A stretch of 64,000 bases of DNA from positions 62,501 to 126,500 of the forward strand of contig KV908382.1 of the NCBI GenBank assembly GCA_002005505.1. The letters run 5' to 3'. The position numbers and the translations under genes were made by a program. This DNA is from Botryococcus braunii (lineage: Eukaryota; Chlorophyta; Trebouxiophyceae). Under the pieces are notes generated by a model that did no database searches, was not told the DNA's origin, and worked only from the letters and a program-made list of their open reading frames with translations. This document shows, piece by piece, positions 22,081 to 33,690 of the stretch (positions are counted from its first letter, which is position 1; each line of letters starts with the position of its first letter).

Positions 22081-22872
22081 TCACCCAAGGACAAATATTT
22101 TGTGCGGATTTTTGGAGGTCCACCGTTTTGACGAATTGATTGGCAAAATGTGGGAATTTGTAAAGGGATAGTGGCCCCTTTGGAATCAGTACTCTATGAG
22201 CTATTTTTGAGATATGAGTTGGTGCCTGCCCCGGACTTGTGTACTTGACAAAATTAGCCGTGCGTGCCGGCGTGGCAGGTTGACTGATTGATTTGAAAAG
22301 GGGGCCCACTTTTCGACAGCACCACACACAAGCGCAGTAAGTACGTTCCAAGAAAGACACCCTTCATGTTGTGTGAATAGGGCTACTGATTGCGTGTTCT
22401 TAGTTTAAAGCGCACTCCTTCTTCCCTTGCATCTGTACACGATTTTCACAAGTTGACACCGTTTTCGCTAGAAAAGCTCGCGTTTTGCAGCATATTGCTT
22501 GGGCTTTGTTGTTGATAGATTTGAGAAGCAATTTTGTGTCAGGGGTGGGTGGCAAGGGAAGGACCTGAGCTCCTTTGAGTGCCTCTGTGGGGGCCGGGGA
22601 AAAGCGGTTTGTCCTTTGGCACGGGAGGCTCGGACTAGGTGGTGTTTTGTTGGACTAGGGCTCCTACAGTTGAGAGCTGCAAATCAGGGGGCCATCTTTA
22701 ATTAGGCATATAAGAAAGCACACTGCTGCAAACAGAAATACAAGCTCCCCGTGAGGTAGCCCAACGAACAGCCTTGACAATACATTAAACTTGGGTGAAT
22801 CCCATGCCTGGCACATGCGCTATAGCACTTTCCCTCGAAGGCAGTGTTGCACAAAATTTTTGCCCTTGGGTG
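22081..22872. repeat. Terminal repeat E1
   Basis: This ~790 bp unit starts CACCCAAGGACAAATATTTT and ends with its imperfect reverse complement (...CCCTTGGGTG). It is nearly identical, in the same orientation, to 56018-56809. It could be a MITE-like unit or a long terminal region of the Tc1-like element. No convincing ORF. Confidence 0.8.
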
Positions 22873-23564
22873 TCGTAGGCAAGTAAGGCATACTAGAGGT
22901 CGATTTTTTAGCGGAAACCGCCGGATATGGCGAGCGGCACTCTATAAAAAGCACACAAAGCACTAAACATTACTATATTCGCAGTTTATCATTACATGCA
23001 GTTCGAATTCGTTATTATACCGCTCCGTGTCTTGCGAATGGTTCAGGATTGGCCACATGCGCGACCCCATCGGCGGGCACGATCATTTTTTACAGAGATT
23101 ATGGGTTTGTCACAAAGCTATAATAACTTAAAAATCCTTTTACCAACTGTTTTTGCCCAAACAATGGGATCTGATACCTCTATAGAGGGTGGACGTTGGC
23201 ATGTGGAGCCCACGTGCTACTACCTAAAGATTCTCATCCTTGGAGTCGATCTCATGACCCATTCCCCGTAAATGGTCTATGGATGGACGAGCTGCACCAT
23301 CTTTGATATAAGTACAATTGTTTTTGCAGGGTTACAATAATGTTCAAGGCCAAGCATGCCAAGGAAGGAAGCGTACGCTAGCCGGTACCCCGTCCCGCAC
23401 GTGCGAGTGATTTGATTGTGTACCTCACCGTGCATGACTTTTTAGAAGGTGGTGGTCCACAGGGATGTGAGCAAAGGCCTTTGTTAGGTAAACGTTAAAA
23501 CTTGCTCATCTTCTGTGGCGCACGTTATGACAAAGCCTTTGGGGCCCAATTGCCCTTGCTCTCT
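22873..23564. other. Transposon interior without recognised gene
   Basis: About 690 bp. A TATA-like ctctataaaaagc lies near 22940 and a splice-acceptor-like ttgtttttgcag near 23330 on the plus strand. They could belong to the plus-strand endonuclease-like gene at 24118, but I cannot connect exons. Nothing else seen. Confidence 0.35.
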
Positions 23565-24144
23565 TTAGCCACGTGATGGTACAGATCCAGCAATCTGTCT
23601 ACATTCTTGACCACAACTTCCCCCAAATTGACTTCTTCCCAGACCTCTTGCATGTGGCCCAGCACTCATCCATGTTGAAGGGCCACCACCCCTCATCCAC
23701 CTTAGCAAACATCCTCTTTTTGAACCGCCCGTGTGCATGTTCAATCGGTTGGTTGAAATCCGGTGCCCACGGTGGAAGGGGGGCCCTTTGGGAGGGGTGA
23801 ATGCCTGCAACCTCAAGAAGGCGTTCTGGGCATTCATGGAAGGCTGCATTGTCGTAGGAGAAGAGGAGGCTTTCCTCCATATATCTTGCCTTCTCTGTTG
23901 GAAGCTTGTCATGGAGGCGGATACCGATCTCCGTCACCATCTCCTTCATCTTGTCACAAAACTCAGCTTGACTCATGCCCTTTGCAGCCTTCCCGGGATT
24001 ATTCTTGACCTGCACAAGCCAGGACGACCTTCTCACGTGCGTGCCGCTGCAAACAAGAAAGAAGAAGTGCTGTGCTCTGCATTTTGGTGTACAACGAGGA
24101 ACCAGGACACTCCATTTGCATCCACCCTTTTGAGAAGCAGCCAA
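23565..24144 (-). pseudogene. Tc1/mariner-like transposase, C-terminal part
   Basis: This minus-strand frame carries the second catalytic Asp in LLFSYDNAAFH and the third acidic residue in LPPWAPDFNQPIEHAHGRFK, which matches the P-(D)-x-N-P-(I/L)-E pattern of IS630/Tc1/mariner DDE transposases. The N-terminal part, with the first Asp, is at 55252-55851 on the same strand, so one gene has been split by the copia D insertion. A pyrimidine-rich tract ending in tgcag on the minus strand, near 24046-24066, resembles a 3' splice site just before SGTHVRRSSWLVQV, so the C-terminal exon may begin there. Confidence 0.75.
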
Positions 24145-24311
24145 CAGTTCTTTTTCTTTTGTTCAAATTGTAAAGAGGGTTGCAAACACCTTGTTTACAT
24201 CACGTGCAAGAATGCAGAGAGGCATTTGAAAGGGGGGTCGCTCAATTGCTTGATTTGCAACCCCAAGCCTCGAAGGAGTCGGTTCGAGCTTCACGTGCAA
24301 GACGTACTACA
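24118..24311 (+). pseudogene. Cys-rich module of an endonuclease-like ORF, first part
   Basis: The plus-strand frame encodes a zinc-ribbon-like module: CSNC at 24160-24171, then ITCKNAERHLKGGSLNCLIC, then RRSRFELHV. It is cut at 24311 by copia D. The frame continues after the copia at 54706, because the target duplication ctaca keeps the codons in phase. The start codon is not determined: the upstream frame stays open to 23731 but shows no domain. It lies antisense to the transposase gene. Confidence 0.5.
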
Positions 24312-25214
24312 TTTAGCGTAATGGCATCATCAAAACAGAATTTGTAGAATTTAGAATTGATATAAAAATCCCTGTGACTCACACTCTTTGAGTAAGTGAA
24401 CTGTGCCCAAGTGAAAGCTTGTAGAAGTGGACGAAACACGACCAAGCAAACGGGACAGGAGCTTGATAAGGGCACTCAAGACTCTGTTACAATAACTACT
24501 AATCTAACGATGTTGCATTACCTGTGACTCACACTCTTTGAGTAAGTGAACTGTGCCCAAGTGAAAGCTTGTAGAAGTGGACGAAACACGACCAAGCAAA
24601 CGGGACAGGAGCTTGATAAGGGCACTCAAGACTGACTGATCCCTTGGACACTTCCTATATATACTAACTAACGAGACTACTCATTTATTAGCCTCCTGAC
24701 AGGTTTGCAACTCCAGATCTTAAGAGAGTACGGGCACGATCAAGTTTGCATGCCATCAGTACTATGCACTGGAATTTCAATGTACCTCATGATTCGACAT
24801 GTTCGTCGATGAATAGTACGAATCTCGGTCGATGCTAATATCGAATCTAAGTGACTCGAAACTTTAACTCACCACCGAGATGAACCTCGAATCAACCACC
24901 AAGGACCGCAGGACTTAAAGTCTCACGATCGATGAGGTCCGGTATAAGTATACCTTACTAGAAAACAACCAGAAAACAGCCCGAAATTGTACCAGGGCCT
25001 CTATAAATCACTATGAGTGTCAATTTACCTTAAAGTACCATACAGTACAAACCCACCCAAGTGAACTAAAATTGTACCTTAATGTTCATGAGCATTTTTA
25101 ATATTATAAACCCTTGAAATGAATTGATGTGGCTCACAAACATGCTAATATGAAATGACCCAACATGTTTAAGAAATACCTAAGGTATACTTGTTAGTGT
25201 CCATTTTTCTAACA
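24312..25214 (-). repeat. 3' LTR, copia family D
   Basis: On the minus strand the LTR begins TGTTAGAAAAATGG and ends CGCTAAA. It contains a TATATATA box (24656-24663) and a ~112 bp segment present twice (24371-24483 and 24523-24634). The partner LTR (53797-54700) is nearly identical, with a small insertion near 54440. Confidence 0.9.
24372..24521 (-). other. Candidate GT-AG intron inside family D LTR
   Basis: On the minus strand the first repeat unit ends CACAG|GTAATGC and the second ends CACAG|GGATTTT. The enclosed 150 bp start with GT and end with AG. Only one TATA box is present, upstream of the first unit, which fits an intron better than duplicated promoters. Confidence 0.45.
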
Positions 25215-25276
25215 CCTCCCCTCATGTGTAGGGAGAAACATCTCTTAAAAATATTGTTTGAAAATGGGTCACAAAT

Positions 25277-28200
25277 TTATTTAAGACCTGCCATTGCTCT
25301 AAGCTTGGCAAAAGTGACCTTGGAAAGTACCTTAGTGAAGAAATCAGCAATATTTTCACTGGTAGCCACATACTTTGGCTCAATTGCTCCATTCTCCACC
25401 TCATCTCTGACCCTGTGGTACCTTACAGCAATGTGTTTAGTCCTGGATGAGATGGGAATCCCCTTCACATTAGCAAGGGCCCCAGTATTGTCAGTGTAAA
25501 CCACAATACTACCAGGATTTTCACCAAAGTCAGTAATCAACTTGGTGAACCACAGTGCCTCCTGAACTCCAGTGCACAAGGAGATAAACTCAGCTTCAAC
25601 AGTAGACAAAGCAACTATTGGTTGCAACTTGCTACCCCATGAAACTGCAGCTGACCCAGACATGAAAACAAACCCAGAGGTGGACTTTCTACCATCCAAA
25701 TTCCCTGCATAATCTGAGTCAACAAAGGCCATAAAACCTTTGTCACTCTTCTCCCACACAAGCCCCAAATTCTTAGTACCAGCAAGATATTTTAAGACAT
25801 GCATGCCAGCACTGAGATGTGTATTTGAAGGGGCATTTGCAAAACGTGCAAGGACACCAGTAGCATATGACAGATCAGGCCTAATTGTGTTGGCCAAATA
25901 TAAAATGCCCCCCACAAGTTCCCTGTACCTGTTGTCTTTAGGCAAGGGATCCCCTGAATTCTTCTGCAACTTGAATGAATTGTCCAGGGGTGTAGCCTTG
26001 GGGTTGCAGCCTGTCATGCCAAAGCTGTCCAAAATGTCAGTGATTAGTTTCTCATTAGATAACTTCACTGACTTTAGACTGCCATCTAAATACCTTTCAA
26101 AGGTAATCTGCATACCCAAAAAGTGTCGGGCCTCTCCTAAATCCTTCACTGCAAACTTACTTGCAAGGAGAGACTTCACTTCAGAGATACATTTGGGGCC
26201 CTGAGAAACAATGAGAATATCATCCACATATAAAAGTAGATAAACAGTCTCAGAACTACCTCTCTGCAGTATAAATAAAGATGGGTCTGCATCTGAAATG
26301 ACAAAACCAGCAGATTTTAGAAAACTGCTGATAGTGACATACCAGGCCCTAGGAGCCTGTTTAAGCCCATACAAGGCTTTGTGCAACCTGCAGACAGTGT
26401 TAGGCCCACCAATGTGAAACCCCTCTGGCTGCTGAATGAAGACCTTCTCTTCAAGGTCTGCATGCAAAAATGCAGTGCTCACATCCATTTGATGGACCTG
26501 CATGTTTCTCTCAACTGCTTTAGACAACACATATCTTAGAGTTGACTGCTTGGACACTGGTGCATACACTTCAGTGTAGTCAACACCATAAATTTGTTTA
26601 AAGCCTTTGGCCACAAGCCTAGCCTTAAACCTCTCAATCTCTCCAGTTTCAGAAAGTTTTACTTTGTAAACCCACTTAACAGGAAGAGCCTTTTTCTTGG
26701 TTTTGTCATCAACCACAACATATGACCAAGTGCCTAGTGCCTTCAATGAATTCATCTCATCTTGCATTGCACTGACCCACTTGTCACTCTCAGGTGAATT
26801 TATTGCATCTATATACTTTGCTGGCTCAATTATCAGTGTGTCCTTTTGAACTTGCACATAACCACTGAAATTTTCAATTGAATTTACTTCTTTTTGGAGT
26901 ACTGTGTTCCTAACTCTGTCAGGATATCTACCCCCAAAGAGACCAGCAGGTGAGTGTGAGACACCAGCACCTTGAAAATCAAACTCAACAGGCTCAAGTT
27001 GGACATCAGGAGCCTCATTAACTATACCTTGTTGGAGGACCACTTGTGTAACATCCTGAACGGGATGCGGGTCCGAGCCATGGGATTCAGGACCTGCAAT
27101 GTCCTGATTTTCTCCAAGGTTAGTGTTTTCTTGACTTATAAACTTGGCCCTTTCAAGATTTAGTTGATCAAACCTTATGACACTTGGATCAGTGCCCAAA
27201 GGGGCCAAAGAAACAGGAGACAAGTCTTCAGAAGTTTCATGCACATCTTCTCCAATGATTGCAGTTTCAGAATCTACAGGAAAATCCTCTTCTTCATTCA
27301 CCACATCCAGGAGATCAGGCATTTCATCATCATCAGACAAGGCCTCCTCAAACTTGACAAATTGTCTTGCACACACTGTGACCTTGGAATCCATGAGAAC
27401 ACGATAATTCTTGCTGTGTCCATCATAGCCCAAGAAAATACCCTCCTTACTGACAGGGCTAAATTTACCATCCCTTTTGGACTTTTCAATCATGACATGA
27501 CACTTGCTCCCAAAAACACGTAAGTGACTGACATCAGGAACAGTGCCAAACCACATCTCAAATGGGGTCTTATCATGATTTGAAACTGCAGACAAATTTC
27601 TAACATAGTTTGCAGTTAAGAGAGAGTCACCCCAATATTCTGGAGGTGGGCTCGAGGCAGTCAGCATGGCTCTTGCTTTCTCCTGCAGAGTCCTGTTCAG
27701 CCTCTCAATTTTCCCATTTTGTTGATGGGCATATGGTGCAGTCTTTTGGTGGACTGCACCATTTTTCCTGCAGAACTTTTCTAAACCAGAAAACTCAGTA
27801 CCATTGTCGGTCCTGATAAACTTAACCTTGCACTCGTGCTAGGTCTGCCACTCAGTCAATAAATTAATTGCCTCTCTTGATGCATCTGCCTTTGACTTGA
27901 GTAGAATGGTTGCTGACATCTCAGAAAATTCATCTAAGACATTAAGTGCATACTTCTCATCATTATAAGTTTCTGGTGAGACTGGACCCATAAGATCCAT
28001 ATGCACAACTTCTAATTTACTAGTGCAAGCAGTGCCTGTTGGTTTAAAAGGCTGCACAGTTTGTTTCCCATGCAAGCAGGCACTGCAGACACCTCTCGTA
28101 CCAATAGAACTTGAGAAATCAGAAGAGGGGAGTTTCATTCCCTTGACCATTTTTCCCTTCATCATTCTTACCATGTAGGCTGGAGACAAGTGCCCCAGCC

Positions 28201-30658
28201 TCTGATGCCACAGGTCTGCATCCCTGTGAAGCACCTGAACATTGCATGCCTCCACAAACTTAGTTTCTGGATGAAAAGAAACATGCTTGTCTGGTAGAGC
28301 TAAGTCCACCAGCCACTGATAAGGGAAAGCATGCTCAGCATTTCCCAAATGGTACCCATTAGAATCTGTAAGGTAACACTCGATACCCATAATATTGACA
28401 TTGATACCATCTAAATAAGCTTTGCCCACTGATAGAAGATACTTCTTGCTAGAGGGAACATGCTTAACATTATGCAAGAACAAGGAACTGCCAGACTCGA
28501 GGAACACTTGCATGGAACCTTCTCCTATAATTTCCTCTGACTTGCCATTTGCCACAATCAGACGTTGTGGCACATCAAACTTGACATAATTTATCATGTT
28601 GTCACTTGAAGGAGAAATGTGATCAGTTGACCCTGAATCTATAAGCCAAGCAGGAAGAGAAGGTTGGGAGATTACTGTATGCCTTTGTACACAATTAGTT
28701 TGTGCCCTCCTCTCCTGTGCTGCAAGCTTAGGACACGTTGACTTGGTGTGTCTTGGATTCCTGCAGTACTGGCAAATTAGTACAGGCCTTCCCTGCTGTT
28801 GAAACGCAGGTTGTCCTGTCCCTGAATTTTCACGGTTAGTATTTTTAGGCACTTCTGCCTGGTGAGCACCTGGACCAGCCCCACCTGAACCACCTTGCCT
28901 GCCTGCAGGCTGACCACCCCCACCTTGATTCCTATAAGGTTTGGGGTTGGAGGTGTTTGGAGGATTATATGGCTTCTTTGCTTGAAGATCCATATATGTT
29001 AACTCAAGAACATGCTGGAGTTGGTGCACATTTGGATAGTTGTTGCACACAGACAGCTGTAAACGCCTATCTACTTCATACTCTTCAGTGAGGCCTTCAA
29101 TGATCATAGAGCACTGGCAAACCTCAGAACACTGCTCTCCTAGTGATTTGAGGTTGTTTGCAATTTTCCTGCACCTTAACACGTAGTCAGATGGTTTTTC
29201 ACCTGGCTTCATGGCAAATAACTTTTGCTCCGTGTGGAGGCTCATCAGCCTAGCTGCTGCTCTAGCGTTAAACACCTGCAGCAGCTTGTTCCACATGTGG
29301 TAAGCACTTGTCAAGTCAGTAATCTGAACAGAATATTGCTCAGTACATGCTTGAGTGATAATGGTTTGAGCTTTGAAATCATCATAAGCTCCCTGATAAT
29401 CATCATGAACACAGTAGTTGACATTCATTTCCCACAACATAGCATACACTTGCTTTGTCCATGTCAACCAATTGGTATCATTCAGCTTGACTAACTCTAT
29501 CTTTGGAGTTAACTTCTGATGAGAAGCGAACGAAGGGCCAGTGGTTGGATTTATGTTGGGCAGACCAGGAATACCTACGTTTGGAAATTGACCTTGCCCA
29601 GTACTATATGGTGGCCCCTGACTATGAGGAGGACCACCCCAACCACCACCACCTGGTCCACCAGGACCGCCTGGACCACCAGGACCGCCTGGTCCTCCAG
29701 GACCACTAGGACCACCCCCACCAAAGCCACCAGGAACATTCCCACCAGAGCCCGGATAGACAGGGTATTGCGGGTAGTTGCCTGAGACTGGTGGAGGATG
29801 CCAAATCGAGCTTGCTCCTCCAGGGGGACCCCCACTGTATGGTGGCCCACCTCCAGGAGGTCCACTGCCTGAGCTGTATGGGTAGCCACCACCAGGAGGG
29901 CCTCCAGCTGGAATTGCTGAAGCTGACGTTGACACTCCAAAGTTGGATGGTACCTGCACACTAGCTGGCTGAACCAAGGTTGGATTAGAAATTTGGTTCA
30001 GCGTTGAGGTAGGTAGTGAAATGGGGATCATGCCCCCGGTAGCCAGTGGTAGATAAACGGTTGCCTGTGCACTAGCTACTGATGTTGCTGGAACTATTGC
30101 GCCACTAGTAATAACTGGAATGCTAGCTGGCTGGACTGTCACAGCAGGATATTGTGAAACGGGTACTTGTAAAGGACCACTAGTAAGTGTCCTGGACCCT
30201 GAAACTGCAGACTGTGAAGGTCTCCGCAGAACCCTAGGTGCGCTTGAAACAGGAACAGGATTGATCCTGACTGCTCTTCTGACACTGCTAGGATCTAAAG
30301 GAAGGTTGGAAGGCATACCACTAGGAGGAGAGATGCCTGAGCTTACAGCAGGAGCAGCTACAGCTAGAGGTTGACCAGCAGGATCAGCAGGAAGAGACTC
30401 AGAGTGATCATAATCCCCGTATAGATACTCATCACTTGACTCCCCTGCGTGGCGCCCCTCAGCTTCACTGTCCTCCGTTGAGCTGTTGGCACCTGCACCT
30501 ACACTAGAGGTGTAGCCCGTTGAGTCTCCTTGAGTAGAATAAGATTGTTCGAAGCTTTCATTGTTATAAACGTTTGAGGGATCATCCTCAATGACAATGG
30601 GTACTTCATAAGATTCTTCAGGATTAGCATAGGGTGGCACAGTGTATGTACCACTCAT
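25277..30658 (-). pseudogene. Copia gag-pol polyprotein, family D (one in-frame stop)
   Basis: A single frame of 1794 codons is interrupted only by a TAG at 27839-27841, which could be a CAG-to-TAG change. In order: an N-terminal Pro/Gly/Ser-rich region; a gag capsid-like part (LNDTNWLTWTKQVYAML...YSVQITDLTSAYHMWNKLL); a CCHC knuckle CQYCRNPRHTKSTCP; protease WLIDSGSTDHIS; pre-integrase HQRLGHLSPAYM and CSACLHGKQ; integrase Asp in VHMDLMGP, Asp in IRTDNGTEF, Glu in NGKIERLNRTL; RT with YVDD in LLLYVDDILIVSQ; RNase H with FVDSDYAGNLDGR, TVEAEFISL, VYTDNTGA and NIADFFTKVL. The stop lies between the first integrase Asp and the second. Among the elements here, D is closest to full coding capacity after gypsy G. 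Confidence 0.93.
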
Positions 30659-31000
30659 TGCATGAAAATAACGTAGTCAGCACAAGCTCTAACTGGTAGA
30701 GCTCTCCAGCGAGCACCCCAGCCTTCCCAAGGGAAAGCTGCCTTCACCAATAACCAACTTCTCTCCCACTGCCTTAGCCCCAAGGGCTTAGACAATCGAG
30801 AAGTCCAACCAGAGTAACCCACCAGAAGACAGCAAGAGTCCTTCTACCTGACACGGTGGTCTGCGTAGACCCCGTGTAGGCTTAGGTGCTCTTTAGTCTT
30901 TAAAAGAGTGCTATAAAAAGCAAAACGTAGAAAGCTGCGAGGCTTCTTTACGTAGAAAGATCCCGTGCGCCGGGAGACGATAATACCATAAGCGATTTAA
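30659..31000 (-). other. Copia D untranslated leader
   Basis: About 340 bp between the PBS and the gag start. No ORF or recognised element; a direct leader is expected here. Confidence 0.6.
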
Positions 31001-31012
31001 TCGCCGATACCA
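31001..31012 (-). other. Primer-binding site of copia D
   Basis: The minus strand reads TGGTATCGGCGA directly after the LTR end. The chromovirus at 7776-14308 has the same 12 nt, so both elements probably use the same tRNA, ending TCGCCGATACCA. Confidence 0.65.
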
Positions 31013-31021
31013 TTTAGCGTA

Positions 31022-31107
31022 CACTGGGAGAACGAAATTATCCCACATTGATCCCACGGTCCCAGATTGATCCCACGGCAATCCCACATTGATCCCACCA
31101 GAATCCC
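31022..31107. repeat. CACTA left terminus and subterminal repeats
   Basis: The TIR is followed by several GATCCCAC or AATCCCAC units, which in CACTA elements are typical transposase-binding sites. Confidence 0.75.
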
Positions 31108-32517
31108 TGTGGGTTCTGCAACCCAAAGCCGATGGTGTTACCATTCACAGATGATGGATGTCGAATGACATGATCACAATCACCGATTTAATGAGCATGC
31201 GGAAAGTTCTCAACACAGTTACGAACGCATGCCGAACATAAGGATGCGCAGGTGAGACACATAACAAGCTTGCTTGATAAGCAAGCTTGCTTGGAGAATA
31301 CTCCATTGAATGTCTGCTACAAAGGGAATGCATCGAGACGTGCAAATAAAGATATGAACTAAACGTGCACCACTTGACTACTCTTACCTGCAACCCAAAG
31401 CCGATGGTGTTACCATTCACAGATGATGGATGTCGAATGACATGATCACAATCACCTGTACCAGTACTACTTGTCAATGCTTTGGGTTCAACAAATGATT
31501 AAAGACTAAGTGATACACGTTTCTCACTAGTCGGGGCTTACCGATTTAATGAGCATGCGGAAAGTTCTCAACACAGTTACGAACGCATGCCGAACATAAG
31601 GATGCGCAGGTGAGACACATAACAAGCTTGCTTGATAAGCAAGCTTGCTTGGAGAATACTCCATTGAATGTCTGACCTGCTGCCCCGATCACGAAGCCAT
31701 AAACCAGACTTGTTGACCAATCTAATATACGCGTTAACGTCCACTTTTGGATAAAGGTTCGATTCTAGGCCAATCATCCAAGTCAATCGATTGAGCTCAG
31801 TCTCCCTTCACAATAGTAATGTGATCAAAGGAAGACTAATTGCCACCGACAGAGACCACTCTTATCAAGAGATTGCTTGATCAGATTTCTTAAGTACCAA
31901 CTCCCATGAAAGCAATTGCAATCTCCATCTACTAGCCGCATTTAACTAACAACAACAAAGGACATAAAGCTAAGGATCTGATCAGCATGAACCTGTACAA
32001 ATAACAAGTACCACGTGATCTGTAGTTCGACTGGAGTCATAGGAATAAACAGCTTGCACCTAAGCAACTGGTCCCCTGAGACCTAATCTCATCATAGGTA
32101 CAGGAAACATAGTCAATGCCTATTGCATTCGACAAGGCAATACACAAGTCATTACATCCAAGTATGACTTCAACTCAATAACAGTCAATTGCTCACTGTA
32201 TGCGCGTGCAAATGCATATGCATGCTTAATACGATTGTAAAAACAGTATACCGAGAACATGAAGTATCAACCTATGAAGTATCATCGAGTTTATGATTAA
32301 CAACCATATCCAATAGTGTCCCATAGCACCTTATTGACATCTTCTTTGGAATAGTTATGGTTGTGTGATTACACAACACAATTAACGTATTTTAAGATTA
32401 AGAGTTGTAGTAAGTGTGCCAACACAATATGAACCAGTTCACCCATGAAATCGCAATGATAATCCATATCATGATCATTATCTGTAGGTGAATCATGGTT
32501 CATATCCAACAATCTTC
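31108..32517. repeat. Large direct repeat, copy 1
   Basis: This block recurs at 36395-38112. Internally it repeats a ~70 bp phrase (caacccaaagccgatggtg...) at 31113 and 31389, and a longer block with a hairpin (caagcttgctt/aagcaagcttg, 31265-31289, again near 31623). No coding potential seen. Confidence 0.85.
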
Positions 32518-32880
32518 CCCTTTGGCACATTTGCTCAACTTGCAAATTAGGCACGTTCCTCGAAACTATGAAGCATATACAATGAACATTAATCCCTTAC
32601 TCGATTAAGTACATGTCCGTAAATCTCATAATGAAATTTACGTGCAAGATCCATATATGTGTTTGGGCAATCACTGACCTGATATCTGGATACAATTAAG
32701 AATTATACCTCCGGACGTATACTTCTTCTGAGCAATCACTGCCTAGATACGCAAGTGCTCAAGCACTCAATCGTAGGACAATAACTGCCTAGATTAAACT
32801 CCACACAAGTACAACGTCAGCTGAGCTGATAAGCAGATGTAAACGCAAACAAGCTCAGATATAGCACATATAGGCGAAGA
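32518..32880. other. Unannotated spacer
   Basis: AT-rich sequence; I see no gene or repeat apart from short atacgcaagtgctc-like phrases. Confidence 0.4.
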
Positions 32881-33690
32881 GACAAGCGTAAAGAAGACGC
32901 CCAGAGACACGCGCCGAGAAGACGCGCCCAGAGAGGACGGGCAGAGAACAGGCGCAGGGACAAGCCCAGACACACGCGCCGAGAAGACGCGCCCAGAGAG
33001 GACGGGCAGAGAAGACGCGCAGAGACAAGCCCAGACACACGCGCCGAGTAGACGCGCCCAGAGAGGACGGGCAGAGAAGACAAGCAGAGACAAGCCCAGA
33101 CACACGCGCCGAGAAGACGCGCCCAGAGAGGACGGGCAGAGAAGATGCGCAGAGAGAAGCCCAGAAACACGCGCCAAGAAGACGCGCCCAGAGAGGACGG
33201 GCAGAGAAGACGCGCAGAGAGAAGCCCAGACAGAAGCGCCAAGAAGACGCGCCCAGTGAGGACGGGCATAGAAGACGCGCAGAGACAAGCCCAGACACAC
33301 GCGCCGTGAAGACGCGCCCAGAGAGGACGGGCAGAGAAGACGCGCAGAGAGAAGCCCAGACACACGCGCCGAGAAGACGCGCCCAGAGAGGACGGGCATA
33401 GAAGACGCGCAGAGACAAGCCCAGACACACGCGCCGTGAAGACGCGCCCAGAGAGGACGGGCAGAGAAGACGCGCAGAGAGAAGCCCAGACACACGCGCC
33501 GAGAAGACGCGCCCAGAGAGGACGGGCATAGAAGACGCGCAGAGACAAGCCCAGACACACGCGCCGTGAAGACGCGCCCAGAGAGGACGGGCAGAGAAGA
33601 TGCGATGAGATATGCTCAGAGACACGTGCCGAGAAGACGCGCCGAGAAGACGGGCAGAGAAGACGCTCAGAGACATAAGCATAGAAATGC
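32881..33690. repeat. 65-bp minisatellite
   Basis: About 12 tandem units of exactly 65 bp; the gcgcc(g/a)(a/t)g anchor recurs at 32911, 32976, 33041 and onward to 33626. From about 33301 units alternate between two variants, giving a 130 bp higher-order period. No stop codons occur in any minus-strand frame. Confidence 0.95.

Noticed and set aside
22081..22872. LTR of a retroelement (pair E1/E2 as direct terminal repeats)
   Set aside because: The ends are CA...TG rather than TG...CA, the units have inverted ends, and the flanking duplication is TA next to Tc1-type transposase pieces.
32881..33690. Possible CRISPR array (regular short repeats)
   Set aside because: Units are contiguous 65 bp tandem repeats without unique spacers, in eukaryotic repeat DNA.
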